DNA of 39,220 nucleotides, taken from positions 1-39,220 of the forward strand of contig JAKPTO010000001.1 in the NCBI GenBank assembly GCA_029555085.1, read 5' to 3'. The DNA comes from a bacterium. GTDB taxonomy: Bacteria > Patescibacteriota > Patescibacteriia > UBA1558 > S5-K13. The translations under genes were made by a program, and so were the position numbers. Under the pieces are notes generated by a model, which saw only the letters and a program-made list of their open reading frames with translations, was not told the origin of the DNA and did no database searches. Shown here one piece after another: positions 10,188 through 18,920 of this stretch (positions are counted from its first letter, which is position 1; every line of letters begins with the position of its first letter).

Positions 10188-10385
10188 ATGGAAAAAGAAA
10201 AAATAAAAGAAATTGTTGAAAATGTAACAAATAAACCTAATAAAGTTTTGATTGAATGTAGAGATTCTTTATTAGATGAGTTTGAAAAAACAAAAGAGTT
10301 GATTGTTAATTTGACAAGACATTTGGAAGCTATCGAAGAATATTATAATGTAATAAATAACGAAATTGGTAAAAGATTAAAATAA
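10188..10385 (+). CDS. small coiled-coil protein
   Basis: ATG at 10188 follows TAA at 10184-10186; the track start at 10161 would overlap the upstream gene. Confidence 0.55.
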   Translation: MEKEKIKEIVENVTNKPNKVLIECRDSLLDEFEKTKELIVNLTRHLEAIEEYYNVINNEIGKRLK

Positions 10386-11876
10386 ATGAAATTTATTGAT
10401 ATTGGTATATGTGTAAATAATAAAGATCCAAAGGGTATTGGTAGAATAAGATATCGCCCCTATGGTGTTTTTACAAGTGAAATTGAAAATGGTGTAAAAT
10501 ATGATGAATGGGACGAAAAAGATCCTTTTTTGGCAATTCCATTTCTACCTCTTCATATAAATATTATACCACAAATACAACAATCTGTTAAATTATTAAA
10601 ATATGACACTGAAAAAGACACACAAAACGTGGAATATGTTGCAGGACCATACACATCACCACATGACTTACAAAATCAAACATTTTTAGTTCAACACCAA
10701 GATACAACATATGGCGGTACGATAGTAAAGGGTACAAAAGAAATTAGAAACAAAAGTGGAAAATTTAACAGTCCAGTTACAAAGGGCTCTATGGTTGATG
10801 ACAAAGATACTGGTGTTCGTGGAAATTATGGTTCTGATGTTTTTTTTACAGAAAACGGTATACAATTACGAGGTGGTTCACTAATAAGTAAAAATAGTGG
10901 TAAAAAAGATGTGTTAGACTATCCTCAAGTTGCAAAAAAAATGGCAAGATTTAATTTAAAAAAATTCCCAAAAACATATAAAACAACCAGGCAAACAGTT
11001 GATACATCTAAAATTGCTGTTAGTAAATTGAGATATATTATAGAATACGAAATTGATGATTTTGATATTCCAACACTTGCTAGTTTTTACATTTATAAAG
11101 TTATTGGTGGTGACACAGATCAATTCAATACTGATGTGTTTGATGAAAGCTCAATATTACCAATTGACGACACTAAAGCATTATCTCTAATCAATATTAA
11201 TGATAATTTTACTGGTGTTACATTTCAAAAAACTCTTAAAGAAAATACAATTCAATCTGCATATATTGAAATTCGAAATATTCTTCAATTATTGGACGGG
11301 AAAGGGTTAAGTGTGTTTGGAAACAAATATTTAAACGATGAAATTCATCCATTTTATTTCCGGCCGACAAATAATTTAAGATTGGTAAAACACATAAATA
11401 AAACTACATTTATTAATAAAATTCAAGTTCGTAACATATCTGGCGGCTCGGGACTAATATATTCTAGACAAAATGCGACACCACCATTAATTTCAAACAA
11501 AAAAATAGATAATGTTGCCAAAGAAGTAAAAAATGCTGGAGAACAATCATTTTCATCATTAAGTGCTGATAAAATTTTTCTAACAAGTACGAGCCCAAAT
11601 GTCGGACCAAATGTTAAAGCTATCAATTTTAACGAATTGGATGAATATGAATTAACTCAAGAAGATTATGTAAATAAAATAGAACCGAATACATATGCAC
11701 TAGTTCGTGGTGAAAATTTATATAATGTACTAATGGCAATGGTTAAATTGATGGAAAGTCATATTCATAACATAAACGAGCCATTGGTTCAATCCGATCC
11801 AAGATGGATTGAATTGTCTAAGTTAATTAGTACACTACGTGATGATTTATTAAATGAATCACTCCGAATAAACTAA
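10386..11876 (+). CDS. baseplate hub-like protein with N-terminal OB-fold (gp5/VgrG-like)
   Basis: VNNKDPKGIGRIRYRPYG...DPFLAIPFLPLHINIIPQIQQSVKLL resembles the gp5 OB-fold pattern (DPxxxGRVRVR...P). Confidence 0.6.
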   Translation: MKFIDIGICVNNKDPKGIGRIRYRPYGVFTSEIENGVKYDEWDEKDPFLAIPFLPLHINIIPQIQQSVKLLKYDTEKDTQNVEYVAGPYTSPHDLQNQTFLVQHQDTTYGGTIVKGTKEIRNKSGKFNSPVTKGSMVDDKDTGVRGNYGSDVFFTENGIQLRGGSLISKNSGKKDVLDYPQVAKKMARFNLKKFPKTYKTTRQTVDTSKIAVSKLRYIIEYEIDDFDIPTLASFYIYKVIGGDTDQFNTDVFDESSILPIDDTKALSLININDNFTGVTFQKTLKENTIQSAYIEIRNILQLLDGKGLSVFGNKYLNDEIHPFYFRPTNNLRLVKHINKTTFINKIQVRNISGGSGLIYSRQNATPPLISNKKIDNVAKEVKNAGEQSFSSLSADKIFLTSTSPNVGPNVKAINFNELDEYELTQEDYVNKIEPNTYALVRGENLYNVLMAMVKLMESHIHNINEPLVQSDPRWIELSKLISTLRDDLLNESLRIN

Positions 11877-11899
11877 TCACATATTTATAGTAAAAACTC

Positions 11900-13279
11900 A
11901 TGTCATACTATAGATCATATTTCAAAAAGAACAATACGATACTCAAAAATTCGTATATTAATACCGCCAAAAACCCAAATACCGAGATATTTTATGGTAA
12001 TGGTTTTTCGAAATTTATTTTTCAAGTCGATTTTTCTCAATTACAAGAAAAAATTAATAACGGTGATTTTATATTAAATGAGAATACCACACACCGACTT
12101 CACCTGACTAATACAATTTTTGGTGACGAAACATTACTGGGTGAAGAAAGAGGTACTGGTAGAGAAAGAGCGGTTTCGTTTGACTTAATACTGTTTGAAA
12201 TTCCGGAGTTTTGGGATGAAGGTGTTGGTTTTGATTATGATAAAGTAGTGGATTTTACAACTGGTAATTTAACGTATGATTTACGTCCGTCTAACTGGTT
12301 TAATCGTAGCTCAATTTCCGGATGGACTGAAGAAGGTATATATAGCACAACACCAACAATACTACAAAGAATTCATTTTGATAATGGTAATGAAAATATT
12401 GATGTTGATATTACAGATTATGTGAATAATATATTATCTGGCCTAACTGAAAATTACGGTCTGGGTTTGGCTTTTGACCTTCCATATGAACTTATAACAA
12501 CATTAGCACCAGAACAATCAGTTTCTTTTTTTACAAAATACACACAAACATTCTGGGAGCCATTTGTAGAAACAATTTTTGATGATGTTATTGATGACAA
12601 CAGAGAAAGTTTTTATGTTGGTATTTCAAATAGGAATTTATATCTGTATGTTAATTATATGGGTAATCCTTATAATCTTGATGAATTACCAATCGTTGAC
12701 ATTCTAGATCCTACGGGGTCAGTAATACCAACACTATCTGGTCTGACACCAGAACATGTCAGGAAAGGTGTTTATAAAATATCTTTTGGTGTTGATGGTA
12801 TTCTTTGTGAGGGAAAACGTTTTTTCTATGATAGATGGTGTAATATTATCATAAATGGTCGAGATTTAGATTGTGTAACACAAAAATTTATACCAAAACA
12901 ATTCAATGATTTTTTCCAAATCGGACCAAATCAAACCAGTGTTGATAAGTTTGCTGTACAATTTTATGGTGTATCATTGAACGAAAAAATTAAAAGAGGT
13001 TCTACAAGAAAAATTGTTGTAACATTCAGATCAATAGACAATCCACCCAAATCCGTATTAATGGATGATGTTTATTATAGAGTCTACGTCAAAGAAGGAC
13101 GAACACAGGTCAATGTGTGGGAATGGACTAAATTGGATAAAACAAATGAAAATTCATTTATGTTAGATACGTCTTATATGATTCCTCGTGAATATTGGGT
13201 TGAATTGCGAACTATGATTAATGGTGAAGATGTATTTTACAAAGATGAGATAAAATTTGAAATTGTTTCAGAAAAGTAA
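11900..13279 (+). CDS. putative baseplate/fibre structural protein, beta-rich
   Basis: Downstream of the hub-like gene; preceded by TATTTATAGTAAAAACT box. Confidence 0.5.
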   Translation: MSYYRSYFKKNNTILKNSYINTAKNPNTEIFYGNGFSKFIFQVDFSQLQEKINNGDFILNENTTHRLHLTNTIFGDETLLGEERGTGRERAVSFDLILFEIPEFWDEGVGFDYDKVVDFTTGNLTYDLRPSNWFNRSSISGWTEEGIYSTTPTILQRIHFDNGNENIDVDITDYVNNILSGLTENYGLGLAFDLPYELITTLAPEQSVSFFTKYTQTFWEPFVETIFDDVIDDNRESFYVGISNRNLYLYVNYMGNPYNLDELPIVDILDPTGSVIPTLSGLTPEHVRKGVYKISFGVDGILCEGKRFFYDRWCNIIINGRDLDCVTQKFIPKQFNDFFQIGPNQTSVDKFAVQFYGVSLNEKIKRGSTRKIVVTFRSIDNPPKSVLMDDVYYRVYVKEGRTQVNVWEWTKLDKTNENSFMLDTSYMIPREYWVELRTMINGEDVFYKDEIKFEIVSEK

Positions 13280-13317
13280 ACATTTACATAATTAGAAAAA
13301 TTCACTATCTTATGTAA

Positions 13318-13623
13318 GTGAAATCGGTTTACTTAATACGAGGCAATGATGGTAAATATAAAATTGGTATTGCCAAAAATCCTAAAAAAAGAATAAAACA
13401 ACTTCAAACCGGAAATTCTGATGAATTAACATTAATTGAAACATATCCATCAGAAAATGCATCAAAAATTGAATCGGCATTACATCGTCAATTTTCACAT
13501 GTGAAATTAAATGGTGAGTGGTTTGATTTGTCAATAAAAGAAGAATCCCAGTTTATAAAAAATTGTGAAAATATTGACAAAACAATTATAACATTGCGTA
13601 AAATGGGGAATACCTTCATTTAA
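13318..13623 (+). CDS. GIY-YIG nuclease, T5orf172/MUG113-like
   Basis: VYLIRGNDGKYKIGIAKNPKKRIKQLQTGN...ESALHRQFSHVKLNGEWFDL; GTG start. Confidence 0.85.
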   Translation: MKSVYLIRGNDGKYKIGIAKNPKKRIKQLQTGNSDELTLIETYPSENASKIESALHRQFSHVKLNGEWFDLSIKEESQFIKNCENIDKTIITLRKMGNTFI

Positions 13624-13753
13624 AAATTGAAAATCTACCTTGTTTTAATGACTGTGGAGAACGAATTACATTTTAGTCATCAACCTCTATAACAAATGAA
13701 CGATCATCGTGGAAAACGAACCAGAACAAGTCCTGAATGAAAAAAACATAATC

Positions 13754-14290
13754 TTAGAAGATCAAAAAATGTAAAATAAAAAAAGTATTAATTTTTTTGA
13801 TCAATTCAATAGTTCGTTTAAATTGTGTATTTTCTTTTATTGTTTTCTTTTGTTCTGTTAAATCGATAATATCGTCCGGTGATGGTTCATTCACAATAGG
13901 GACAGTATAACCATATCTTTTCTGAATATATTTATCTATTTCTTCTTTATAATATCCTAGTAATTCACCAATTTCACGAGCCTCTTCCGATGTTTTATCA
14001 GCTAAATATCCATTATTTTTTCGTGCGATTTCATATAACCTCAATGCTTTTTCTTTGTTACGATATACAATAGATTTCATTTCATTTATACCTATCATTC
14101 GTATAGGTATAATACCAAATTTATACTTTTCCAAAATTTTCCTGAATCTTTTGGATATTGTCATATACGCAACATCACGTTTTCCCTTAATAAGTGTTAA
14201 TAATGACCCTTCATCTGTACTAGCTTCACTGGGGTGAATTTCTTCGTTTAATAATGTATTGTATCTTTCAAGAAGGGATAAACGACTCAT
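13754..14290 (-). CDS. hypothetical phage protein
   Basis: Intact ORF; TATTTATA box 15 nt upstream. Confidence 0.6.
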   Translation of the reverse strand: MSRLSLLERYNTLLNEEIHPSEASTDEGSLLTLIKGKRDVAYMTISKRFRKILEKYKFGIIPIRMIGINEMKSIVYRNKEKALRLYEIARKNNGYLADKTSEEAREIGELLGYYKEEIDKYIQKRYGYTVPIVNEPSPDDIIDLTEQKKTIKENTQFKRTIELIKKINTFFILHFLIF

Positions 14291-14317
14291 TTAAATTATT
14301 TTATTTATAAATAGTTT

Positions 14318-14776
14318 TCAATCATAAAAAATAACATCAACTTTACATTCTTTTAACATTTGTAACGCTTTTTCCTGAGATTCATTCCATTTTTCTTTAT
14401 TTTTTGTAGTACAAATTGATTTACAATAAACGGCTTTTATTCCAGAATTGATAATTGCCCGAGCACAATCCGCACATGGTATTCCTGATGTTACAATAAT
14501 TACAGATTCATCAAGTGGTATTCCAACTCGTGCTGCGTTATAAATTGCATTGCGCTCAGAATGTTCAAAAAAATAATACTTTTCAGGTCGTTCCTGACGT
14601 TCTGGTACTTCGTCATCTAATCCTCTAGGAAATGAATTATATCCAGTAGAACGAATTTCTTTATCTTTTCCAACAATAACAGCACCAATTTGCGTTGACC
14701 GGTCTTTTGATTTAAGTTTAACCTGTTCGGCAATATTAATAAAATACCGAAGCCATTCTTCATTTAACTTTACCAT
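14318..14776 (-). CDS. dCMP deaminase-family cytidine deaminase
   Basis: Zn-binding motifs HSERNAI and PCADCARAI; RSTQIGAVIVG. Confidence 0.9.
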   Translation of the reverse strand: MVKLNEEWLRYFINIAEQVKLKSKDRSTQIGAVIVGKDKEIRSTGYNSFPRGLDDEVPERQERPEKYYFFEHSERNAIYNAARVGIPLDESVIIVTSGIPCADCARAIINSGIKAVYCKSICTTKNKEKWNESQEKALQMLKECKVDVIFYD

Positions 14777-15243
14777 ATTGTAAGCTTATTAATTATTTCT
14801 TGTTTTTTTCCCGTTTGTTTTATTCCTTCCATCCACAATGGTGTATGAACAAAATGATTATTATTAATCCAATATTTGAGGTCAAGATCATCTATAGCAA
14901 CCCAGAATGTGGGTTTGTGCACATCAACATGTTCCAATATTTCCATTGCACGTTGTTCTTCAAGTAAATTTATTGTTTTATTTGGTAAAGATTTTGTAAT
15001 GTCAATTGGATGTTTAATAACTTTTTGCCATTCAAATATACCCTTAAAATCTTCTAGAGTATAATGGTCTTTCCAATCACTTGATATTATAATTTCAGCT
15101 TCTGTTTTTTCAAGAATTTCATTAAATACCTTAACAGCTTTTGCATTGAAACGATGAACGTAACCCCATTGTGTTAATTTTGGGTGGATTTCACTTCCCA
15201 GACATAGAACACCATCAAGATCGAGATATATGTATTTTTTCAT
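14770..15243 (-). CDS. HAD-superfamily phosphatase
   Basis: DLDGVL motif I, ISSDW motif II, AIDDLD motif IV. Confidence 0.75.
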   Translation of the reverse strand: MKKYIYLDLDGVLCLGSEIHPKLTQWGYVHRFNAKAVKVFNEILEKTEAEIIISSDWKDHYTLEDFKGIFEWQKVIKHPIDITKSLPNKTINLLEEQRAMEILEHVDVHKPTFWVAIDDLDLKYWINNNHFVHTPLWMEGIKQTGKKQEIINKLTIW

Positions 15244-15262
15244 GGTACAAATATAAATAATG

Positions 15263-16993
15263 TTAAGGAATTAATTCGTATTTAATCAAGCCACAATCCC
15301 AAATACGTTCAAAACCGAGTTCTGTTGTTAATTCTTTTTCTGATTTTGTAAAATCCAAGTCAGGATATTTTTTTCGAAGACCGGTTTTACCGAACCCAAA
15401 TTTATGGAATCGTTTATAACGATCAATTTTTGAATTATAATAAAAATATCTGGGTTTGATTATATCAGATATTTTAAATCCAATATGTGTATAAAGATTA
15501 TTTGTACTGTCTGGTGTCCATCGTCTATCAGCAAAACTTATAATTTTTGGTGGTTTATATTCATTAATAAAATGTTTAAGCATTTTTGATGCCAAACCAG
15601 GTATAATATAATTCTGATGGACAGCATATCTTGATAATTCATATTCACCTTCGACAGATTTCGTCATGTTTCTTTGTTCATTAAAAGTCATCACGCCAAC
15701 CATTGTATTATTATAAAAAGCACCGTAATGTATTGTTGAACTATCATTACCTTGAATGTGGTTGTCGTTTAAAAAAATTGATTTTTGTTCTGGTGTAATT
15801 TTATTTATTACGACTTTTCTAGCACCTATTTTAATACCGTCATTTACATTCAATATATGTTTTAATTTGTTTTTTATTATATCTTTCTTTAACACCCACT
15901 CATCTTCAAAAATGTGAAATAATTTATATCCTAATTCAAGACATTCTATTGTTTTATTTAAATGATATGTTGGTGTTTTTCCCATTTTTTCTGTATGAAA
16001 ATACAAACCATTATATTCAATTGCAATTTTTAATTCAGGAATAATTATATCAATTTCTTTTCCGTTTAGTAATTTGCGATTTTTACTTTTTTCAGTAATG
16101 AAACCCAATTCTTTAATAAATTCTTTTATTTCGATTTCACCATTCGATTCCCATGTTGGTGTTTGATTTATATTTGTTAATTCAGCAGTCTCGCTAAGTT
16201 TTTTTGATGTTTTATTTGAAACAGATTTTTCATTCGGAAACATTAATTTATATTCGGTTTTACTAATTTGATGAACATTTTTAAGATGAGTATTTGTAAT
16301 CATCCTCATTTTTTTTCCACAGAGTTTACATACAACAAAGTTTTCATTATTTTTTAAAAATTGTTTTTCTTTTTCTTTTTTGATAAATGTTGGATGTAAA
16401 TAAAGATCTTCTGGAAATTGTTCAAGATACTCTTTGATGGTGATTTTATGTTTCTCTTTAACATGTATTTCAAAACATCCTGTTTGATTTGAAATGTCAG
16501 TTGTTGTCCAATCACAAAGTTTACATTTTCTTACTTTTTTCTTTTCAATTTCAATAATATCAAAATATTCTTCAAACCATTTTTTCCCAAACTCTTTTTC
16601 GTATTTTTTTCTTTGATAGTTGTTTTTAGGGATTTTAATATCACCATATAAACCTAGAATATGTTCTGTCAAAGCACCAGATAAATTATTAATATCACTA
16701 AATTCTTTTTGTGTTTGCTTGCATCGGGCAACCATGATTTTATTTCCGGACGATGATTGGTATTTCAAAGTTTTTGTTTTTTCAATTTCTTTACTTTGTA
16801 TATTTTTATTTTGGCCACCTCTTTTGTTTATTTCAACGCCATGACTTTTTAAAATTTGACTAACCTTCTTGTGATCTATTTTATATATTTCACCAAGCTT
16901 GTGTGTACTACTAACACTAGATTTATAGAGATTTATCATCTCCAAAATGTCCTCGTTGGTTAATTTTTTTGTTTTCATGTTTAAATATTTCAT
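15263..16993 (-). CDS. freestanding homing endonuclease: N-terminal HTH, two C2H2-like zinc fingers, Vsr/EDxHD-like nuclease, C-terminal GNAT-like domain
   Basis: CKLCDWT...HVKEKH and CKLCGKK...HLKNVH; NGKEIDIIIPELKIAIEYNGLYFHTEK...LFHIFEDEW; C-term ISFADRRWTPDSTNNLYTHIGF. Track start 17122 lies in the MCP terminator; ATG at 16993 or 16978 is more likely. Confidence 0.75.
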   Translation of the reverse strand: MKYLNMKTKKLTNEDILEMINLYKSSVSSTHKLGEIYKIDHKKVSQILKSHGVEINKRGGQNKNIQSKEIEKTKTLKYQSSSGNKIMVARCKQTQKEFSDINNLSGALTEHILGLYGDIKIPKNNYQRKKYEKEFGKKWFEEYFDIIEIEKKKVRKCKLCDWTTTDISNQTGCFEIHVKEKHKITIKEYLEQFPEDLYLHPTFIKKEKEKQFLKNNENFVVCKLCGKKMRMITNTHLKNVHQISKTEYKLMFPNEKSVSNKTSKKLSETAELTNINQTPTWESNGEIEIKEFIKELGFITEKSKNRKLLNGKEIDIIIPELKIAIEYNGLYFHTEKMGKTPTYHLNKTIECLELGYKLFHIFEDEWVLKKDIIKNKLKHILNVNDGIKIGARKVVINKITPEQKSIFLNDNHIQGNDSSTIHYGAFYNNTMVGVMTFNEQRNMTKSVEGEYELSRYAVHQNYIIPGLASKMLKHFINEYKPPKIISFADRRWTPDSTNNLYTHIGFKISDIIKPRYFYYNSKIDRYKRFHKFGFGKTGLRKKYPDLDFTKSEKELTTELGFERIWDCGLIKYELIP

Positions 16994-16994
16994 A

Positions 16995-17026
16995 CAAATG
17001 TATGTATAAAAAATGAAAAAACCAAA
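16995..17026 (-). promoter_or_regulatory. Bacteroidota-type housekeeping promoter for the homing endonuclease
   Basis: Minus strand TTTG-N20-TACATTTG (consensus TTTG / TAnnTTTG). Confidence 0.55.
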
Positions 17027-17104
17027 TATTTCCCCTTTAATTTTACACCAAACAAATAAAAAAAAATAAGAAAATTTTATGACACTTAAAGAGTATATAA
17101 AAAA

Positions 17105-17130
17105 ATAAAGGGGTGATAACACCCCTTTAT
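17105..17130 (-). terminator. Rho-independent terminator after major capsid gene
   Basis: 11-bp stem ATAAAGGGGTG/CACCCCTTTAT, 4-nt loop, then U-rich tract on the minus strand. Confidence 0.85.
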
Positions 17131-17152
17131 CATATTGATATACAATAGATGA

Positions 17153-18886
17153 TTACCGTAAAGTATGAAGGTTAAATACCTGAATACCTTTCACATCAAT
17201 AACACCAAAGTACCTGTTATTAACCATTTTTTTCGCGTACCTTGTCATGATACCTTTTATTGGTGTGAAGTTAAACGGATTGTACATCGTTGGAGTAAGC
17301 TGTAGAGGCACATACGGTGCATATACATAACCAGCATCCAGTAATGATTTACCCTTATGTCCGATGAGGATTTTGTTAGGTGGGAAATACGGGTCACGAT
17401 AAACCTGATAACGACCACCAAGTGTACCGATTCTTTCGATACCCATGTTATACTGATCCTGCTCAGGCTGAGCGTTGGATACGTGGAAGTACTCAAGGTC
17501 ATCGAATACTGCAGAAACTTCTGAAGATACGACGATCCAGTTAGCACCACCCCTAAGAGTTGTTTTATGTATCTGTGCAGATAACTGGTTGATCTTGGTT
17601 ATCAAGGTCTGGTTCCAGTCTTTCTGTGTATATCCAGCGAAGGATGATCCGGCATTACCATATCTCCATTCGTTATAGTCCCAACGAGCTTTCCATGCAG
17701 CACCCTTTCTTAAGTCACGAAGGATTTCACGGTCTACCTCAGCAGCGATTTGTTCTGAAAGAAGAGCTGTTAACTCAGCTTCAGCATCGATGTTGTGGAA
17801 TGCGCTAACGTCCTGTGCTAGTTCAGGTGACCAAGCAGCCCTTAATTTTCTTTCTGTTACAGAAACTGTTACTGATTGAAGATCGAATGATACTTCACCA
17901 ATTTCAGATTCGAACTCAAGGGTATCGTAAGTTCTATAAGTTAGTAAGAATTCAGTTGCGGCCGGTGTTCCGCTAAACTGTGAGAAGCCAGATAATGGGT
18001 TGTAACTTTCAACATCAACACTTATGTAGATACTACCAGTTTCATCACAAATATCCTGATATCTACCAAGTGGGAAGGATGTTGAAGAAGCTTTATTACC
18101 ATATTCGATAATACCTTTTCCGTACTTCTGAGTTACGATATGGAAATTTCTAGATGCACCACCAAAGAAAACTTCTGCAGATGCCAAGAAATCTTCAGTA
18201 TCCATAATGTTACCATATGCACCAATCAATTTACCCTGTCCGTCCATTGAGAAGCCAGTAAACTTAACAATGATTTGTGAGTGTAAATCATTAGTTGCAC
18301 CTGTAGCTGTTGCTGATTCGTTTGCTTTACCGTTTTCAAAAGTAACAATAGTACTACCAGTTAAACCTGATACAACATACTGTCCTTTTGAATAATCGAA
18401 AAGACCAGTTTCTGGCGAGTTACCAGTACCATCATCGTTTTCATAAAAACGATCATAGAGGTTAACTGCATTATCATCATACCCAGCACCTAATGCATCA
18501 GTATTACTCGGCATTTTGTATGGATCATAATGACTACCATCAGCCTTTCTATCCTGAATCTTCGGAACGAAGAAGAACAGTTTACCGATAGGTAAGTTCA
18601 TAGCCTGAACACTAACGATGTCGTTAGCTAACAGCTTAGAGAAAACACGGCGGATAATCGGGAATACAACAGTTTCAAACGAACCTGATGAGTCAGATAC
18701 AGCCGCCTCATTAATCAGATAACTAGCCTGGTTTTCATATAACTGAGCGATGTTATCTTTCATGTGACCATTGAGTCCTTCTAGGAAACCAAGGTCATCC
18801 CATTTTTTTATGGTATCTTCTTTAATAACACGGAGGTGTTTTAGTCCAATGTTACCAACAATACCTGATTCTAATAATGCTCCCAT
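17153..18886 (-). CDS. major capsid protein, T4 gp23-like
   Basis: YLINE|AAVSDSSGSFETVVFPIIRRVFSKLLANDIVSVQAMNLPIGKLFFF resembles the gp23 region around its cleavage site; genomic order with protease and scaffold. Confidence 0.9.
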   Translation of the reverse strand: MGALLESGIVGNIGLKHLRVIKEDTIKKWDDLGFLEGLNGHMKDNIAQLYENQASYLINEAAVSDSSGSFETVVFPIIRRVFSKLLANDIVSVQAMNLPIGKLFFFVPKIQDRKADGSHYDPYKMPSNTDALGAGYDDNAVNLYDRFYENDDGTGNSPETGLFDYSKGQYVVSGLTGSTIVTFENGKANESATATGATNDLHSQIIVKFTGFSMDGQGKLIGAYGNIMDTEDFLASAEVFFGGASRNFHIVTQKYGKGIIEYGNKASSTSFPLGRYQDICDETGSIYISVDVESYNPLSGFSQFSGTPAATEFLLTYRTYDTLEFESEIGEVSFDLQSVTVSVTERKLRAAWSPELAQDVSAFHNIDAEAELTALLSEQIAAEVDREILRDLRKGAAWKARWDYNEWRYGNAGSSFAGYTQKDWNQTLITKINQLSAQIHKTTLRGGANWIVVSSEVSAVFDDLEYFHVSNAQPEQDQYNMGIERIGTLGGRYQVYRDPYFPPNKILIGHKGKSLLDAGYVYAPYVPLQLTPTMYNPFNFTPIKGIMTRYAKKMVNNRYFGVIDVKGIQVFNLHTLR

Positions 18887-18920
18887 TTAATTTATAGGTT
18901 TTAAATTTTTTTATTGTTTA

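Noticed and set aside
16994-17122. Hydrophobic N-terminal extension of the homing endonuclease ORF
   Set aside because: Overlaps the MCP terminator and the predicted promoter; not likely translated.
17153-18886. Possible intron in the MCP gene because a homing endonuclease is adjacent
   Set aside because: MCP frame is continuous and complete; the endonuclease is freestanding.
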